DNA from: a virus
DNA: 25,343 nt
Strand: one strand, 5' to 3'
IMG/VR virus record: IMGVR_UViG_3300033149_002833
Span: 1 to 25,343 of that record
Each line of letters begins with the position of its first letter. The stretch's first letter is position 1. Position numbers and translations under genes: made by a program. Below, one piece after another: positions 1-6,435 of this stretch. The notes beneath the pieces were generated by a model, which had not been told where the DNA came from, ran no database searches, and was given only the letters and a program-made list of their open reading frames with translations.

Positions 1-57
1 ATAAGTAAAAACCTCGTTGTGACTCTTTTCTGTAATATAAACTTCATATTCAATCAT
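1..57 (-). CDS. Hypothetical protein, N-terminal 19 codons only (cut by window edge)
   Basis: An ATG at 57-55 sits 7 bases behind an AAAGGAG Shine-Dalgarno sequence, and the frame stays open to the left edge of the window. The visible peptide begins MIEYEVYITEKS. It is too short to assign a function. It follows the 36-residue basic protein gene and continues the leftward early operon. The start is well supported by the ribosome binding site; identity is unknown. Confidence 0.55.
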   Translation of the reverse strand, partial: MIEYEVYITEKSHNEVFTY

Positions 58-110
58 AATAAGCTCCTTTCTTTTTTAGTGTTTCTTTACTATTTGTTCT
101 CAGGCCATTT

Positions 111-221
111 TTATCTTTGTCGCCCCCTTCCTGTTTTTTGCGTAGTTTTACACCCGCCACGGCCACGATTTGCCCTGCGGCCTTTACCACTGCCATCTCG
201 TTTTGGTACTCCCTTGCTCAT
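111..221 (-). CDS. Small basic Gly/Arg-rich protein (36 aa), DUF5320-like sequence style
   Basis: This 36-codon frame starts at an ATG preceded by AAAAGGAG at ideal spacing. It encodes a Gly/Arg/Lys-rich peptide with the run DGSGKGRRANRGRGGC, which resembles the DGTGPxGxGPxTGRGxGxC style of small DUF5320-type proteins; that resemblance is from memory, not a search. No membrane segment is present. Its ATG overlaps a TGA that ends an open, Glu/Lys-rich frame running on from just behind the ninG stop, which suggests translational coupling. Function is unknown; such basic peptides may bind nucleic acid. Confidence 0.5.
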   Translation of the reverse strand: MSKGVPKRDGSGKGRRANRGRGGCKTTQKTGRGRQR

Positions 222-284
222 TTCAAGTCTCCTTTTAACTTAATTTCTTTTAATTCTTCATACTCTTCTTTATCCCCTTGAATC

Positions 285-746
285 TTATAAAAAGAGTTGC
301 TTTAGTCTTTTATATTTCTCTTTATAAAAAATCTCAACAGCTTTCATAGACATATCATTTACTCCACCACCACCCTTAATAATACGGTGCTTGCGCTCTA
401 TATCATCAAGTACATCCTGCCCATATCTCTTTAACATAAATTCCCGATATTCTTTTGGCCTGCCTCCCTCAAACCCGTTGCAGCGTTTACACTGAAGGTG
501 AACATTACGCTCATCAAAATACACACCACTCATTCCACCTGAACCTCGACTCTTGTAATGTCCAGCATCCATTCTAAACCAGCTTTTCACGGCTCCACAA
601 GTACAACATTCGCCTATAATATCTTCGGGTCGACTAAACTGCCTTAAATCTATACCGTGTTTTTGGCAATATAAAAGAGCATCCCTAAGACGAATATACC
701 TGCTCATAGCTGCTGAAGCCTTTTTTTTCTGTGTAACTTTTGCCAT
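285..746 (-). CDS. ninG: NinG/Rap-like recombination protein (HNH-type zinc nuclease)
   Basis: This 153-residue protein has the NinG (lambda Rap) core: a CCTCG zinc knuckle near residue 48, then DAGHYKSRG, then FDERNVHLQCKRCNGF, then EYREFMLKRYG. In the family these Cys/His residues bind metal, and Rap-type proteins cut branched DNA during phage recombination. The C-terminus is short. In the next frame, directly behind the stop, an open Glu/Lys-rich stretch (FYKIQGDKEEYEELKEIK) runs to a TGA that overlaps the next gene's ATG. The junction is a run of five T, so the real protein may be about 22 residues longer through a +1 shift or a one-base homopolymer error. It lies downstream of the replication genes, as nin genes do in lambdoid phages. 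Confidence 0.85.
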   Translation of the reverse strand: MAKVTQKKKASAAMSRYIRLRDALLYCQKHGIDLRQFSRPEDIIGECCTCGAVKSWFRMDAGHYKSRGSGGMSGVYFDERNVHLQCKRCNGFEGGRPKEYREFMLKRYGQDVLDDIERKHRIIKGGGGVNDMSMKAVEIFYKEKYKRLKQLFL

Positions 747-784
747 AATTATTCACCGACTTCCTTCCGTTCTTGCCTTTTAAG

Positions 785-1222
785 TTAATCTTCGATTATC
801 CCTTCAGCAATCTCCACAACCCATCTACCTTTGTAAAGACTCTCGAATTTCTTTTTAGTTTGTTCTGCTCGTAGCATAATTTCGCTACTATCGGGAACTT
901 CTTTGGGGCATCCTACATAAATTTCCTTATGATTTTGTGGATTATCTAAATTTCGCATCGTAAACAATTTAACAGGGTCTTGTTTTACAACTACACAAGT
1001 TTGATTCTTCTTGCATTCTTTGACGATGTAATATAATTTTGGACGGTTAAAACTACCCTTTTCGCTTACTAAAAAAGTATGCACCGCCGACTTCGCTACG
1101 CTGTAATCAAAAGCGGAAAGCTCATCAACCCAAACGCCACTTTCGGCCAAAGACGGACTCCACCCAGGAAACAAGTTCTTTATGTGATTATTAACAAAAT
1201 CAACCGCTTCGCTTCGCAGCAT
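785..1222 (-). CDS. Putative helicase-loader-like replication protein (145 aa)
   Basis: A soluble 145-residue protein whose ATG overlaps the 3' end of the replication initiator gene by 23 bases, pointing to coupled translation. The N-terminal region has the pattern of a short helical domain (FPGWSPSL, then VDELSAFDYSVAKSAVHTFL, then RPKLYYIVKEC). This matches in style the small proteins next to phage initiators that load the DnaB-type helicase, such as the G39P family. That is an inference from pattern and position. There is no P-loop, so it is not a DnaC-type ATPase. An unrelated replication accessory protein is the main alternative. Confidence 0.5.
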   Translation of the reverse strand: MLRSEAVDFVNNHIKNLFPGWSPSLAESGVWVDELSAFDYSVAKSAVHTFLVSEKGSFNRPKLYYIVKECKKNQTCVVVKQDPVKLFTMRNLDNPQNHKEIYVGCPKEVPDSSEIMLRAEQTKKKFESLYKGRWVVEIAEGIIED

Positions 1223-1982
1223 ACTTAGCCTCTTTCAAAGCCTCCAGTCGCTCATACTCAGCGAGCGCTTCGGCAAAATTTTGTTCCTTGGGAACCGCCA
1301 ACTCATCATCCCAACGGCTTTGGTTCAGCCACGTCGAGGGATTCGGAATGTATTGACCATTTTCTTTGCACCACTGTTCACTTTTCTTTTGCTGTTCAAC
1401 AGCAGATATTAACTTGTCTATCATCACTGCCGGCGGATTGATTTTGCGCCACGATTTATATGCTTCACCCTTACCTACTTTTTTAGGATACACTAACCAA
1501 AATTTTTCAAAATCCGAGCTATATATACTTTTACTTTTACTGGTACTTTTACCTTTACCTTTACCTATACTTATACTTAGGGGGCTTTGTAAGCCCCTTG
1601 TAAGCCCCTTTATCGGTTCAGTTGAAAGAAGTTGTAAGATGTTTTCTGATAAGTCTTTATACGGTAAAAGCAAATTGATGATTGTAGCGTGTGCTGCGTT
1701 ATTCGGATTGAGTGGTGTATTACGTTGATATTCGAGAAAATTCTTGAGCCAAATACGGTTATTATTAAGAGTTTCATAGCCCCCTGCAAGCCCCTTATAA
1801 GCCCCTTCTATGGAGATTAAATCAGTACCAATAAAAAATGCCGCTTGTTCGAGGTCAACCTCCCATATTCCGGCAATGTTACAATTGTCGCAGATATACA
1901 AAAAGAGTAATTTTTCTAATGGCAGCAATTTCCTGAACCAGAGGTCTTGCCACTTTTCCGCAAGTGTAAATCGAATTGTCAT
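1200..1982 (-). CDS. Phage replication initiator / replisome organizer-like protein
   Basis: The C-terminal 90 residues carry a pattern common in phage replication proteins: FEKFWLVYPKKVGKGEAYKSW, then QYIPNPSTWLNQSRWDDE. The N-terminal part (FTLAEKWQDLWFRKLLPLEKLLFLYICDN) looks like a winged-helix replisome-organizer domain. A low-complexity Gly/Lys/Ser linker (GKGKGKSTSKSKS) joins them. An in-frame GTG lies at 2084, but I prefer the ATG at 1982: it begins MTIRFTLAEKW, matches the domain start, and follows by one base the stop of a small Cys-rich frame. The protein would then be 260 residues. The middle of the gene contains repeated 11-mers that may be the origin, as ori lies inside gene O of lambda. 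Confidence 0.7.
   Translation of the reverse strand: MTIRFTLAEKWQDLWFRKLLPLEKLLFLYICDNCNIAGIWEVDLEQAAFFIGTDLISIEGAYKGLAGGYETLNNNRIWLKNFLEYQRNTPLNPNNAAHATIINLLLPYKDLSENILQLLSTEPIKGLTRGLQSPLSISIGKGKGKSTSKSKSIYSSDFEKFWLVYPKKVGKGEAYKSWRKINPPAVMIDKLISAVEQQKKSEQWCKENGQYIPNPSTWLNQSRWDDELAVPKEQNFAEALAEYERLEALKEAKYAAKRSG
1589..1610. repeat. Tandem 11-bp iteron-like repeat, pair 1 (inside initiator gene)
   Basis: Two identical, abutting copies of GTAAGCCCCTT on the plus strand. A partial inverted copy (AGGGGGCTTT) lies just to the left. The same 11-mer occurs again as a tandem pair at 1786-1807 but in a different reading frame, so selection appears to act on DNA rather than protein. Candidate initiator-binding iterons. 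Confidence 0.45.
1786..1807. repeat. Tandem 11-bp iteron-like repeat, pair 2
   Basis: Abutting copies GCAAGCCCCTT and ATAAGCCCCTT, each sharing the nine-base core AAGCCCCTT with the pair at 1589-1610. A degenerate third copy (ATAGCCCCCT) lies immediately left. The two pairs are about 180 bp apart and flank an AT-rich stretch and a TTTACC hexamer run, an arrangement typical of theta origins. Confidence 0.45.
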
Positions 1983-1983
1983 T

Positions 1984-2097
1984 TTAGTATCCATAATAAA
2001 AGAGCCGCCCGCAGGATGAACAGTCATAGCATACGCCAGACAGGGCCTTTGGGCGGCTTGTATTTGATTTGGAATACTGTACACTACAACTGTTCAT
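1984..2097 (-). CDS. Possible 37-aa Cys-rich small protein
   Basis: An ATG frame of 37 codons ends in TAA one base before the preferred initiator ATG. It contains CYDCSSCGRLF, a C-x2-C-x2-C cluster of the type found in tiny zinc-knuckle phage proteins. It overlaps the alternative, longer N-terminus of the initiator, so only one of the two readings can be fully right. Its own ribosome binding site is weak (GAGG about 20 bases upstream). Plausible but not firm. Confidence 0.3.
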   Translation of the reverse strand: MNSCSVQYSKSNTSRPKALSGVCYDCSSCGRLFYYGY

Positions 2098-2202
2098 AAC
2101 ACTACTCTACCACATCCTCGTATCTGTGCAAGGATTATTTTATATTTTTTAATTATTTATTTTGATTATTTGGTTTACTGGCAATGTCATTTGTTAGCCT
2201 CA

Positions 2203-2925
2203 CTAAAACTTGTATTCTTTCAATCCACCTTCGAACCACGCCTTTAGCGCTGCCTTCTCAATTTTCGTCCAAGAAGCACAATCCAGTACTTTTTTTCTAT
2301 ATTTTTCCGATAGCTTATTGATATTCTGCTGAATCTCTTTTGTGCAACCTCTTTTGACAATATTGGCCATTTTAGAAAAACCTAAACAATGATATTTTTC
2401 GAGCCACCATTTTCTCTCAAAGCCATCATTGCTACTAAATCTTATTAGCTTACAGGTTAATTTCCCTATCTTTGAATAATCAAAAATCAATGGAATATAC
2501 AGCTCGTCTGTGTTGATGCATCCGCCGTCTGTGTCGATGCCGCCGCCGTGTGTGTCGATGTATCCACCGTCTGTGTTGATGTATCCGCCGCCTGTGTAGA
2601 TGTATCTGCCGTCTGTGTCGATGTGTCCACCGCCTGTGTAGATGCCGCCGCCGTGTGTGTTGATGCATCCGCCGTCTGTGTCGATGCCGCCGCCGTGTGT
2701 GTTGATGTATCCGCCGTGTGTGTCGATGTTTTTGCATCGCAGTGATGTCTCTTTTATTACAAGGGCTGCACAATTTATATCACCCTTAACTTCAACAACC
2801 TCACTTTTGGCAGTAAATATAATTTTGCCGTCAAATTCTAAGTTGCCTTTAATTTTTTTGCTTTTAATGATTCTTTCTTTCATATTAAGTATCCTTTTTA
2901 AGGTTTTCTCTGCCGGCAAATCCAT
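2203..2925 (-). CDS. Heptapeptide-repeat (beta-solenoid-like) protein of unknown function
   Basis: The protein has three parts. An N-terminal segment (IKGNLEFDGKIIF, VVEVKGDINCAALVI) has the alternating hydrophobic pattern of bactofilin or beta-helix strands. A central block of about ten heptads with consensus G-G-x-I-x-T-x follows, encoded by an almost perfect 21-bp tandem repeat. The C-terminal 95 residues are Lys/Trp-rich and look helical. I infer a small beta-solenoid; no family is recognised. Start choice is open: an ATG at 2925 overlaps the previous stop (TAATG), a TTG at 2931 lies 6 bases from AAGGAG, and an ATG at 2883 has its own AAGGA. It sits among replication and recombination genes. 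Confidence 0.65.
   Translation of the reverse strand: MDLPAEKTLKRILNMKERIIKSKKIKGNLEFDGKIIFTAKSEVVEVKGDINCAALVIKETSLRCKNIDTHGGYINTHGGGIDTDGGCINTHGGGIYTGGGHIDTDGRYIYTGGGYINTDGGYIDTHGGGIDTDGGCINTDELYIPLIFDYSKIGKLTCKLIRFSSNDGFERKWWLEKYHCLGFSKMANIVKRGCTKEIQQNINKLSEKYRKKVLDCASWTKIEKAALKAWFEGGLKEYKF
2506..2736. repeat. 21-bp minisatellite, ten full units plus one degenerate
   Basis: Units of exactly 21 bp start at 2506, 2527, 2548 and so on to 2695, with a degenerate unit at 2716-2736. The plus-strand consensus is GTSTGTGTNGATGNNTCCGCC. Units 1-3 (2506-2568) and 8-10 (2653-2715) form a higher-order 63-bp duplicate differing at three positions. Because 21 is a multiple of three, several frames remain open across it on both strands; only the minus frame with flanking non-repeat domains looks genuine. 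There are no spacers, so it is not CRISPR. Confidence 0.9.
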
Positions 2926-3170
2926 TACCAATCCAAACTCCTTTTAAGTCTGGCTTCGCACTCGTCTAATTCCTCAAACGGTACGCCGAGGAAAGCAAGT
3001 TCGAGCCTGTGCGACCATATAAATAAAGTGCGAATATCTTCACGCCGCCAAAGTTCCAGTAGTCTCATCAATTCTTCGGACGTTATTTGCGAAGGTGTGC
3101 CTTTTTTATTGCACAACCTGGCTAATAATCGCTTTAGAATTGTTAGTTCACGTCCTTGTTTGAAATGCAT
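2925..3170 (-). CDS. Hypothetical small helical protein (81 aa)
   Basis: A Leu/Arg/Glu-rich, probably all-helical protein (LTILKRLLARLCNKKG, ITSEELMRLLELWRREDIRTLF, FEELDECEARLKRSL). The ATG at 3170 lies 6 bases from AAAGGA and is preferred to an in-frame TTG at 3176 that overlaps the preceding stop. Its own stop overlaps a candidate start of the repeat protein (TAATG). No family is recognised. Position in the operon suggests an accessory role in early DNA metabolism. Confidence 0.6.
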   Translation of the reverse strand: MHFKQGRELTILKRLLARLCNKKGTPSQITSEELMRLLELWRREDIRTLFIWSHRLELAFLGVPFEELDECEARLKRSLDW

Positions 3171-3172
3171 TT

Positions 3173-3310
3173 TCAATCCTTTGTTTTTATTTTTACTTCG
3201 ATTCTATTTTCGTCTTTGTCCAAAAATTCTAAGACCAAATCATTTGATTCTTTGTGTTTACCTTCGAACCAATAACCCATTGCTGACATCAACGCTATAA
3301 CCTGTCCCAT
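3173..3310 (-). CDS. Small hypothetical protein (45 aa)
   Basis: Forty-five codons starting at an ATG seven bases behind a strong GAGGAG site. The sequence is MGQVIALMSAMGYWFEG followed by a charged Glu/Asp/Lys tail. Its TGA lies six bases before the next gene's start region. The excellent ribosome binding site and tight packing in the operon are the main evidence; function is unknown. Confidence 0.5.
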   Translation of the reverse strand: MGQVIALMSAMGYWFEGKHKESNDLVLEFLDKDENRIEVKIKTKD

Positions 3311-3322
3311 TTTTCGTCTCCT

Positions 3323-3733
3323 CTAATATACTATGGTGTCTGGCGGGGGGATTACGCAGCCCCAATGCCGCGCACACAGCATTATACAAGAGTCTATAAA
3401 GTTACTCATTTCATCTTTTTTCAGGTCTGCAAGGCTCGGAACCCACGCAATCACCTTACCCGTGGGACCAGTTACATATCGTGTCAAAAATTCCCCTTTG
3501 AGCAGACCTTTAACTTCTTCTTTGGTATAACCACTGGCTTCACTGGCCAAACTACATATCACACCGTGAAAGTACCGGAGCTGAGGAAGGGTCTTAGAAA
3601 CTTGAGGTTTGCCAATAACTTCTTCGACCTTTTGACCTTCAAGGCCTAAGAGGTATGCCTGCCGCTGCTCCGGCCAATCTGGTACGAATTTACTATCTTT
3701 AATTATCCCGCAAAATTTTGGCTTAATTTTCAT
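3323..3733 (-). CDS. NinB/Orf-like recombination accessory protein (putative)
   Basis: The 136-residue protein has the pattern KTLPQLRYFHGVICSLASEASGYTKEEVKGLLKGEFL, where a QxRYxxG core is followed by a GYTxEEvkxxLK helix. It ends in a short acidic-helical part and CVIPPPD. This style is shared by phage proteins near NinB/Orf, which bind single-stranded DNA and help load annealing proteins. Assignment is from pattern memory. The ATG at 3733 directly follows the TGA of the SSB-like gene (TGATATG) and is preferred to upstream in-frame starts at 3751 and 3769. The location next to SSB-like, ERF and YqaJ genes supports a recombination role. Confidence 0.5.
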   Translation of the reverse strand: MKIKPKFCGIIKDSKFVPDWPEQRQAYLLGLEGQKVEEVIGKPQVSKTLPQLRYFHGVICSLASEASGYTKEEVKGLLKGEFLTRYVTGPTGKVIAWVPSLADLKKDEMSNFIDSCIMLCARHWGCVIPPPDTIVY

Positions 3734-3734
3734 A

Positions 3735-4301
3735 TCAAAAATCTGGCTCATCGTATTCGGGACTATCATTTGTAACTGGTGGCTTAGGAGTAGATACCGG
3801 ATAGAGCTTAACAGTCCAATCCCCAGTCATAATCCAGCCGACACTTGCCAATAAGTATTCTTTGACCATATCCAAAGGTATGTCTGTTGCGCTCAGAACA
3901 GCGTTCAGGGCGTTACCTCTAACTGTTCGCATATCCTTAGCCTCAGCAGCGTTTGGCTGCCCAGCGGGCGGCTGTGCGTTCTGAGAAGGTGGCTGCGGTG
4001 GTGCATATTGCGTCTGTGGCGGCTGAGGTGGTGCGTTCTGCATCGGTGTAGATTGGGCGTATTTCTCATTGTACTTCTTGAATTTTAGATAATCCTCACC
4101 ATTTTTGTTTTTCTTGTTTTCCCAAGTCCATTGACCCATCTGGCCGATAGCCTGCTGCGTATACGGGTGCCGAGAGACAATTTTGCCTGCAAATCGCCCT
4201 TCGTCCGTCTGAATAGTTATGTCTTGATACGAATTGCCGTAACTATCGGTGAAGTTTGGGGGTACTATCTCTACAAGTTTTCCGCTAAGTATTCCTGCCA
4301 T
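3735..4301 (-). CDS. SSB-like single-stranded DNA-binding protein (putative)
   Basis: About 80 N-terminal residues could form an OB fold (ILSGKLVEIVPPNF, YQDITIQTDEGRFAGKIVS, QWTWENKKNKNGEDYLKFKKY). A Pro/Gln-rich disordered linker follows (PPQPPQTQYAPPQPPSQ), then a second small domain (MRTVRGNALNAVL, YLLASVGWIM), and an acidic tip EYDEPDF. The acidic tail ending in Phe is the hallmark by which bacterial SSBs recruit partner enzymes. The ATG at 4301 with AAGGAG 7 bases away is preferred to a TTG at 4307. It sits directly downstream of the ERF annealase, as many phage SSBs do. The N-terminal fold is inferred. Confidence 0.55.
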   Translation of the reverse strand: MAGILSGKLVEIVPPNFTDSYGNSYQDITIQTDEGRFAGKIVSRHPYTQQAIGQMGQWTWENKKNKNGEDYLKFKKYNEKYAQSTPMQNAPPQPPQTQYAPPQPPSQNAQPPAGQPNAAEAKDMRTVRGNALNAVLSATDIPLDMVKEYLLASVGWIMTGDWTVKLYPVSTPKPPVTNDSPEYDEPDF

Positions 4302-4383
4302 CTTCAATCTCCTTTTCTTCTATATCATATTCCATTTCCATTTGCGCTGCCTGCTGGCGGCAAATCCTCTCTGACTAACATTT

Positions 4384-5139
4384 TTATTTTACCCAACTAT
4401 CTTCTCGATTCAACTTGATTAACCACGAAGCGGCTGCATTTGCCCTTTTCATACTGGATGGGTAAGCTCCTTGATGTGCAAAAAAGATTGCAGCAACTTT
4501 ACTCTCATCGACTACTTTGCCATCCGGCAGTGATTCTTGTAGCTTCTCACAGATAACTTTAAGAACAGCTATATTTTCTTTGGTTGGAACAGGCGGCTCA
4601 GCAGGTTCTTTGCCTGCACCGGCTCCATCATCATCTTGGTCGTGGGTTGCAAGTCCTGTTAATGCTAAAAGAGTATATCTTTGCAGGTAAGTTACCGTGC
4701 TGCCAATAGCTTGGATTACGTTTTTACTGCCTGTGTTATCCGGTGGGGCAGAGAGGCAAGTCTCTTCACTATGTCCCATTAGGTGGGTTATCTTGCAGGT
4801 TACTTTAATTGAGCCGCCATCCTGACTTGTTACCCACGAGGCTGTCAAGCCGTGCTTGCTAAGTGCTGAGTTGATTTTAGTTGTAACATTGTGAAGGCTG
4901 GCGTGGTTATATTTTGTATCCTTATAACCGACAGTTTTATCTTTGAGAATTTCAGGCGGATTAGCCTTGAACTTAGACATTGCCTCAACATACGCCTTCT
5001 TTGCTTGGTTTGCATCCCACCGTTCCTGCAAATCCAACAGTTCTTTTAACTTTTCGACATCCATATTCCCATTGGCCTGCACTAAGGCCGCCGCAGAATC
5101 TAATGGCGAATTGGTTTTTTGAATATCATTCCTTTCCAT
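4384..5139 (-). CDS. erf: ERF-family single-strand annealing recombinase
   Basis: A 251-residue protein of the ERF family (P22 Erf type), which anneals complementary single strands and pairs with a 5' exonuclease. Typical features are ANQAKKAYVEAMSKFKANPPEI near residue 45, the conserved YKDTKYNHASLHNVTTKIN block, then HGLTASW, and later GSKNVIQAIGSTVTYLQRYTLLALTGL, followed by the acidic DDDGAGAG end of the core. The C-terminal 70 residues are a variable tail. The start ATG has GAGGTG at good spacing. It lies 14 bases from the YqaJ nuclease gene and immediately before the SSB-like gene, forming a Red-type module. Confidence 0.92.
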   Translation of the reverse strand: MERNDIQKTNSPLDSAAALVQANGNMDVEKLKELLDLQERWDANQAKKAYVEAMSKFKANPPEILKDKTVGYKDTKYNHASLHNVTTKINSALSKHGLTASWVTSQDGGSIKVTCKITHLMGHSEETCLSAPPDNTGSKNVIQAIGSTVTYLQRYTLLALTGLATHDQDDDGAGAGKEPAEPPVPTKENIAVLKVICEKLQESLPDGKVVDESKVAAIFFAHQGAYPSSMKRANAAASWLIKLNREDSWVK

Positions 5140-5153
5140 TTTTCACCTCGCTA

Positions 5154-5756
5154 TCAAAACTCATTTACTGTTAATTTCTCAATTATCTTTTTTAGTTCGT
5201 TTACGAACATCTGTATTTTGATATGGAGTTCCTTTATATAATCCTCATCTCGAAATACTCTGATACAAAAAAACGGTCGTTTTTGCATAGTCGGACAGAA
5301 GGATACCCAATCGCACCACTTACGCCCAGTTACCAACAACTGTCCTTGTACCTGTGGAATGTAAACAGTTGGCATTTTAGACTTTGTTATGTTCTCAATA
5401 TGCGTAGATGGTATTGGACACTTAATCTCCAATTCACCATCGTTGCCGACCAAACCGTCGGGGCTTGCACCAACAAATTCATTCATCTTGATAAAGCCGA
5501 CCTGCTTAACTTTGCAACCATTTAGTTTTTCATAGTATTCTCTCGCTACCGATTCTAACTCTTGACCAGAAGCCATATTCTTATCAGAATATGATACTTG
5601 GGTAACCCCTGTTAATTTTTCAGCAACTAATTTGCGCATATAAAGCCCCCGACCAGTTCCTTTGTTGAGGACTTTGGAAAAATTACTGGCAGATACCACG
5701 CCTAATTTTAACTTGAACCATTCGTCCGTTCCCTGTTGACAATCAAATATCTCCAT
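5154..5756 (-). CDS. YqaJ-type viral recombinase / lambda Exo-like 5'-3' exonuclease
   Basis: The PD-(D/E)XK core is complete: MEIFDCQQGTDEWFKLKLGVVSASNF at the start, ASGQELESVAREYYE with the helix Glu, the catalytic Asp in GASPDG, the ELEIKCP motif, and the Gln of YIPQVQGQLLVTG. These residues bind two metals and degrade the 5' strand to expose 3' tails for the annealase. The ATG at 5756 has GAGG at good spacing and follows the previous stop; the longer start at 5783 would overlap that gene by 25 bases. Partner of the adjacent ERF protein. Confidence 0.92.
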   Translation of the reverse strand: MEIFDCQQGTDEWFKLKLGVVSASNFSKVLNKGTGRGLYMRKLVAEKLTGVTQVSYSDKNMASGQELESVAREYYEKLNGCKVKQVGFIKMNEFVGASPDGLVGNDGELEIKCPIPSTHIENITKSKMPTVYIPQVQGQLLVTGRKWCDWVSFCPTMQKRPFFCIRVFRDEDYIKELHIKIQMFVNELKKIIEKLTVNEF

Positions 5757-5758
5757 CT

Positions 5759-6025
5759 TTATTCCTCGCTCTCTTTTTTGCACTCATCGCAAACATCTCT
5801 ACCGCCCACGTCTCGTTTGTTTATGCACCTCTTGCAGCCAGACAAGCCGCACTCTTCGCAAGTTATGAGGCAGCTTCGGTGAACTTCGGCATCGCAGAAA
5901 GGGCATTGAACGACCTCATAGCCATACATTTCTACGCCGCAGGCTTGGCAGTCGCCAACAAGATTTGGCGATTGACCAATTCCATAACCAGTTAACTCGG
6001 CGGATTCAATTTCGGGGTGAATCAT
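5759..6025 (-). CDS. Small multi-zinc-ribbon protein (88 aa)
   Basis: The sequence is dominated by paired cysteines: CQACG, CPFCDAEVHRSC, CEECGLSGCKRC and CDEC, enough for two or three zinc sites in a RING/B-box-like or double-ribbon arrangement. Such modules mediate protein or nucleic acid contacts; I do not recognise a specific family. The ATG at 6025 has GGAGG five bases upstream; a GTG at 6037 would bury that site. It lies in the early operon between a winged-helix-like protein and the exonuclease. Confidence 0.7.
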   Translation of the reverse strand: MIHPEIESAELTGYGIGQSPNLVGDCQACGVEMYGYEVVQCPFCDAEVHRSCLITCEECGLSGCKRCINKRDVGGRDVCDECKKESEE

Positions 6026-6435
6026 TTTGCCCTCCACACGCAGCAGCCGAGGCGTTCTCTTAATTCGTTTTTGTTTGGCGAATCACTAAAGGTTAGTGTC
6101 CCATCAATTCGTACTCGACCAGCTTTGCTCTTGCGCCGCAAGCCACTTAACCGTCTCTGAATTTTATAATAATCCTTCATATATTCCGTCAGATTATCAC
6201 TGTCACTCATCAAGAATGCTAACTCTTTGGCCGTATAACCTACATCTCTGTCGTGGCGCTTGAGCGTCTCATAAACTTCGGCCTCCTGTTGGCTGAGCTT
6301 GCCGGACTTAATTAACTTGTCTGCGGCAATATAGCTACTTGCAGTGTCGTTTGTATGGCACAACGGCTGCTCAAACAGCGGCAAATCTTCTTGTCTTGTT
6401 GTAGAAGCGCAGCCTGTGTATTCTTTAATTTTCAT
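6022..6435 (-). CDS. Winged-helix-like phage protein (137 aa)
   Basis: The middle has an HTH-like layout: AADKLIKSGKLSQQEAEVYETLKRHDRDVGYTAKELAFLM, then YYKIQRRLSGLRRKSKAGRV, then a wing ending in WRAK. The pattern of SGKLxxQE, then GxTAxEL, then RRLxxLxxxG resembles winged-helix regulators that read DNA through helix three. I infer DNA binding, possibly control of early transcription. Its start overlaps the previous stop (AATGA), and its stop lies inside the next gene's start region, so it is translationally coupled on both sides. Confidence 0.6.
   Translation of the reverse strand: MKIKEYTGCASTTRQEDLPLFEQPLCHTNDTASSYIAADKLIKSGKLSQQEAEVYETLKRHDRDVGYTAKELAFLMSDSDNLTEYMKDYYKIQRRLSGLRRKSKAGRVRIDGTLTFSDSPNKNELRERLGCCVWRAK

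Noticed and set aside
2506-2736. CRISPR-like array
   Set aside because: The 21-bp units abut with no spacers, and the repeat lies inside a continuous reading frame.
2548-2745. Open frames across the 21-bp repeat in other frames (Cys/Val/Asp or His/Arg repeats)
   Set aside because: They stay open only because the unit length is a multiple of three; they have no ribosome binding site and no flanking domain.
4308-4383. Two 18-residue frames between the ERF and SSB-like genes
   Set aside because: Too short and weakly supported; the segment mainly supplies the AAGGAG site for the SSB-like gene.
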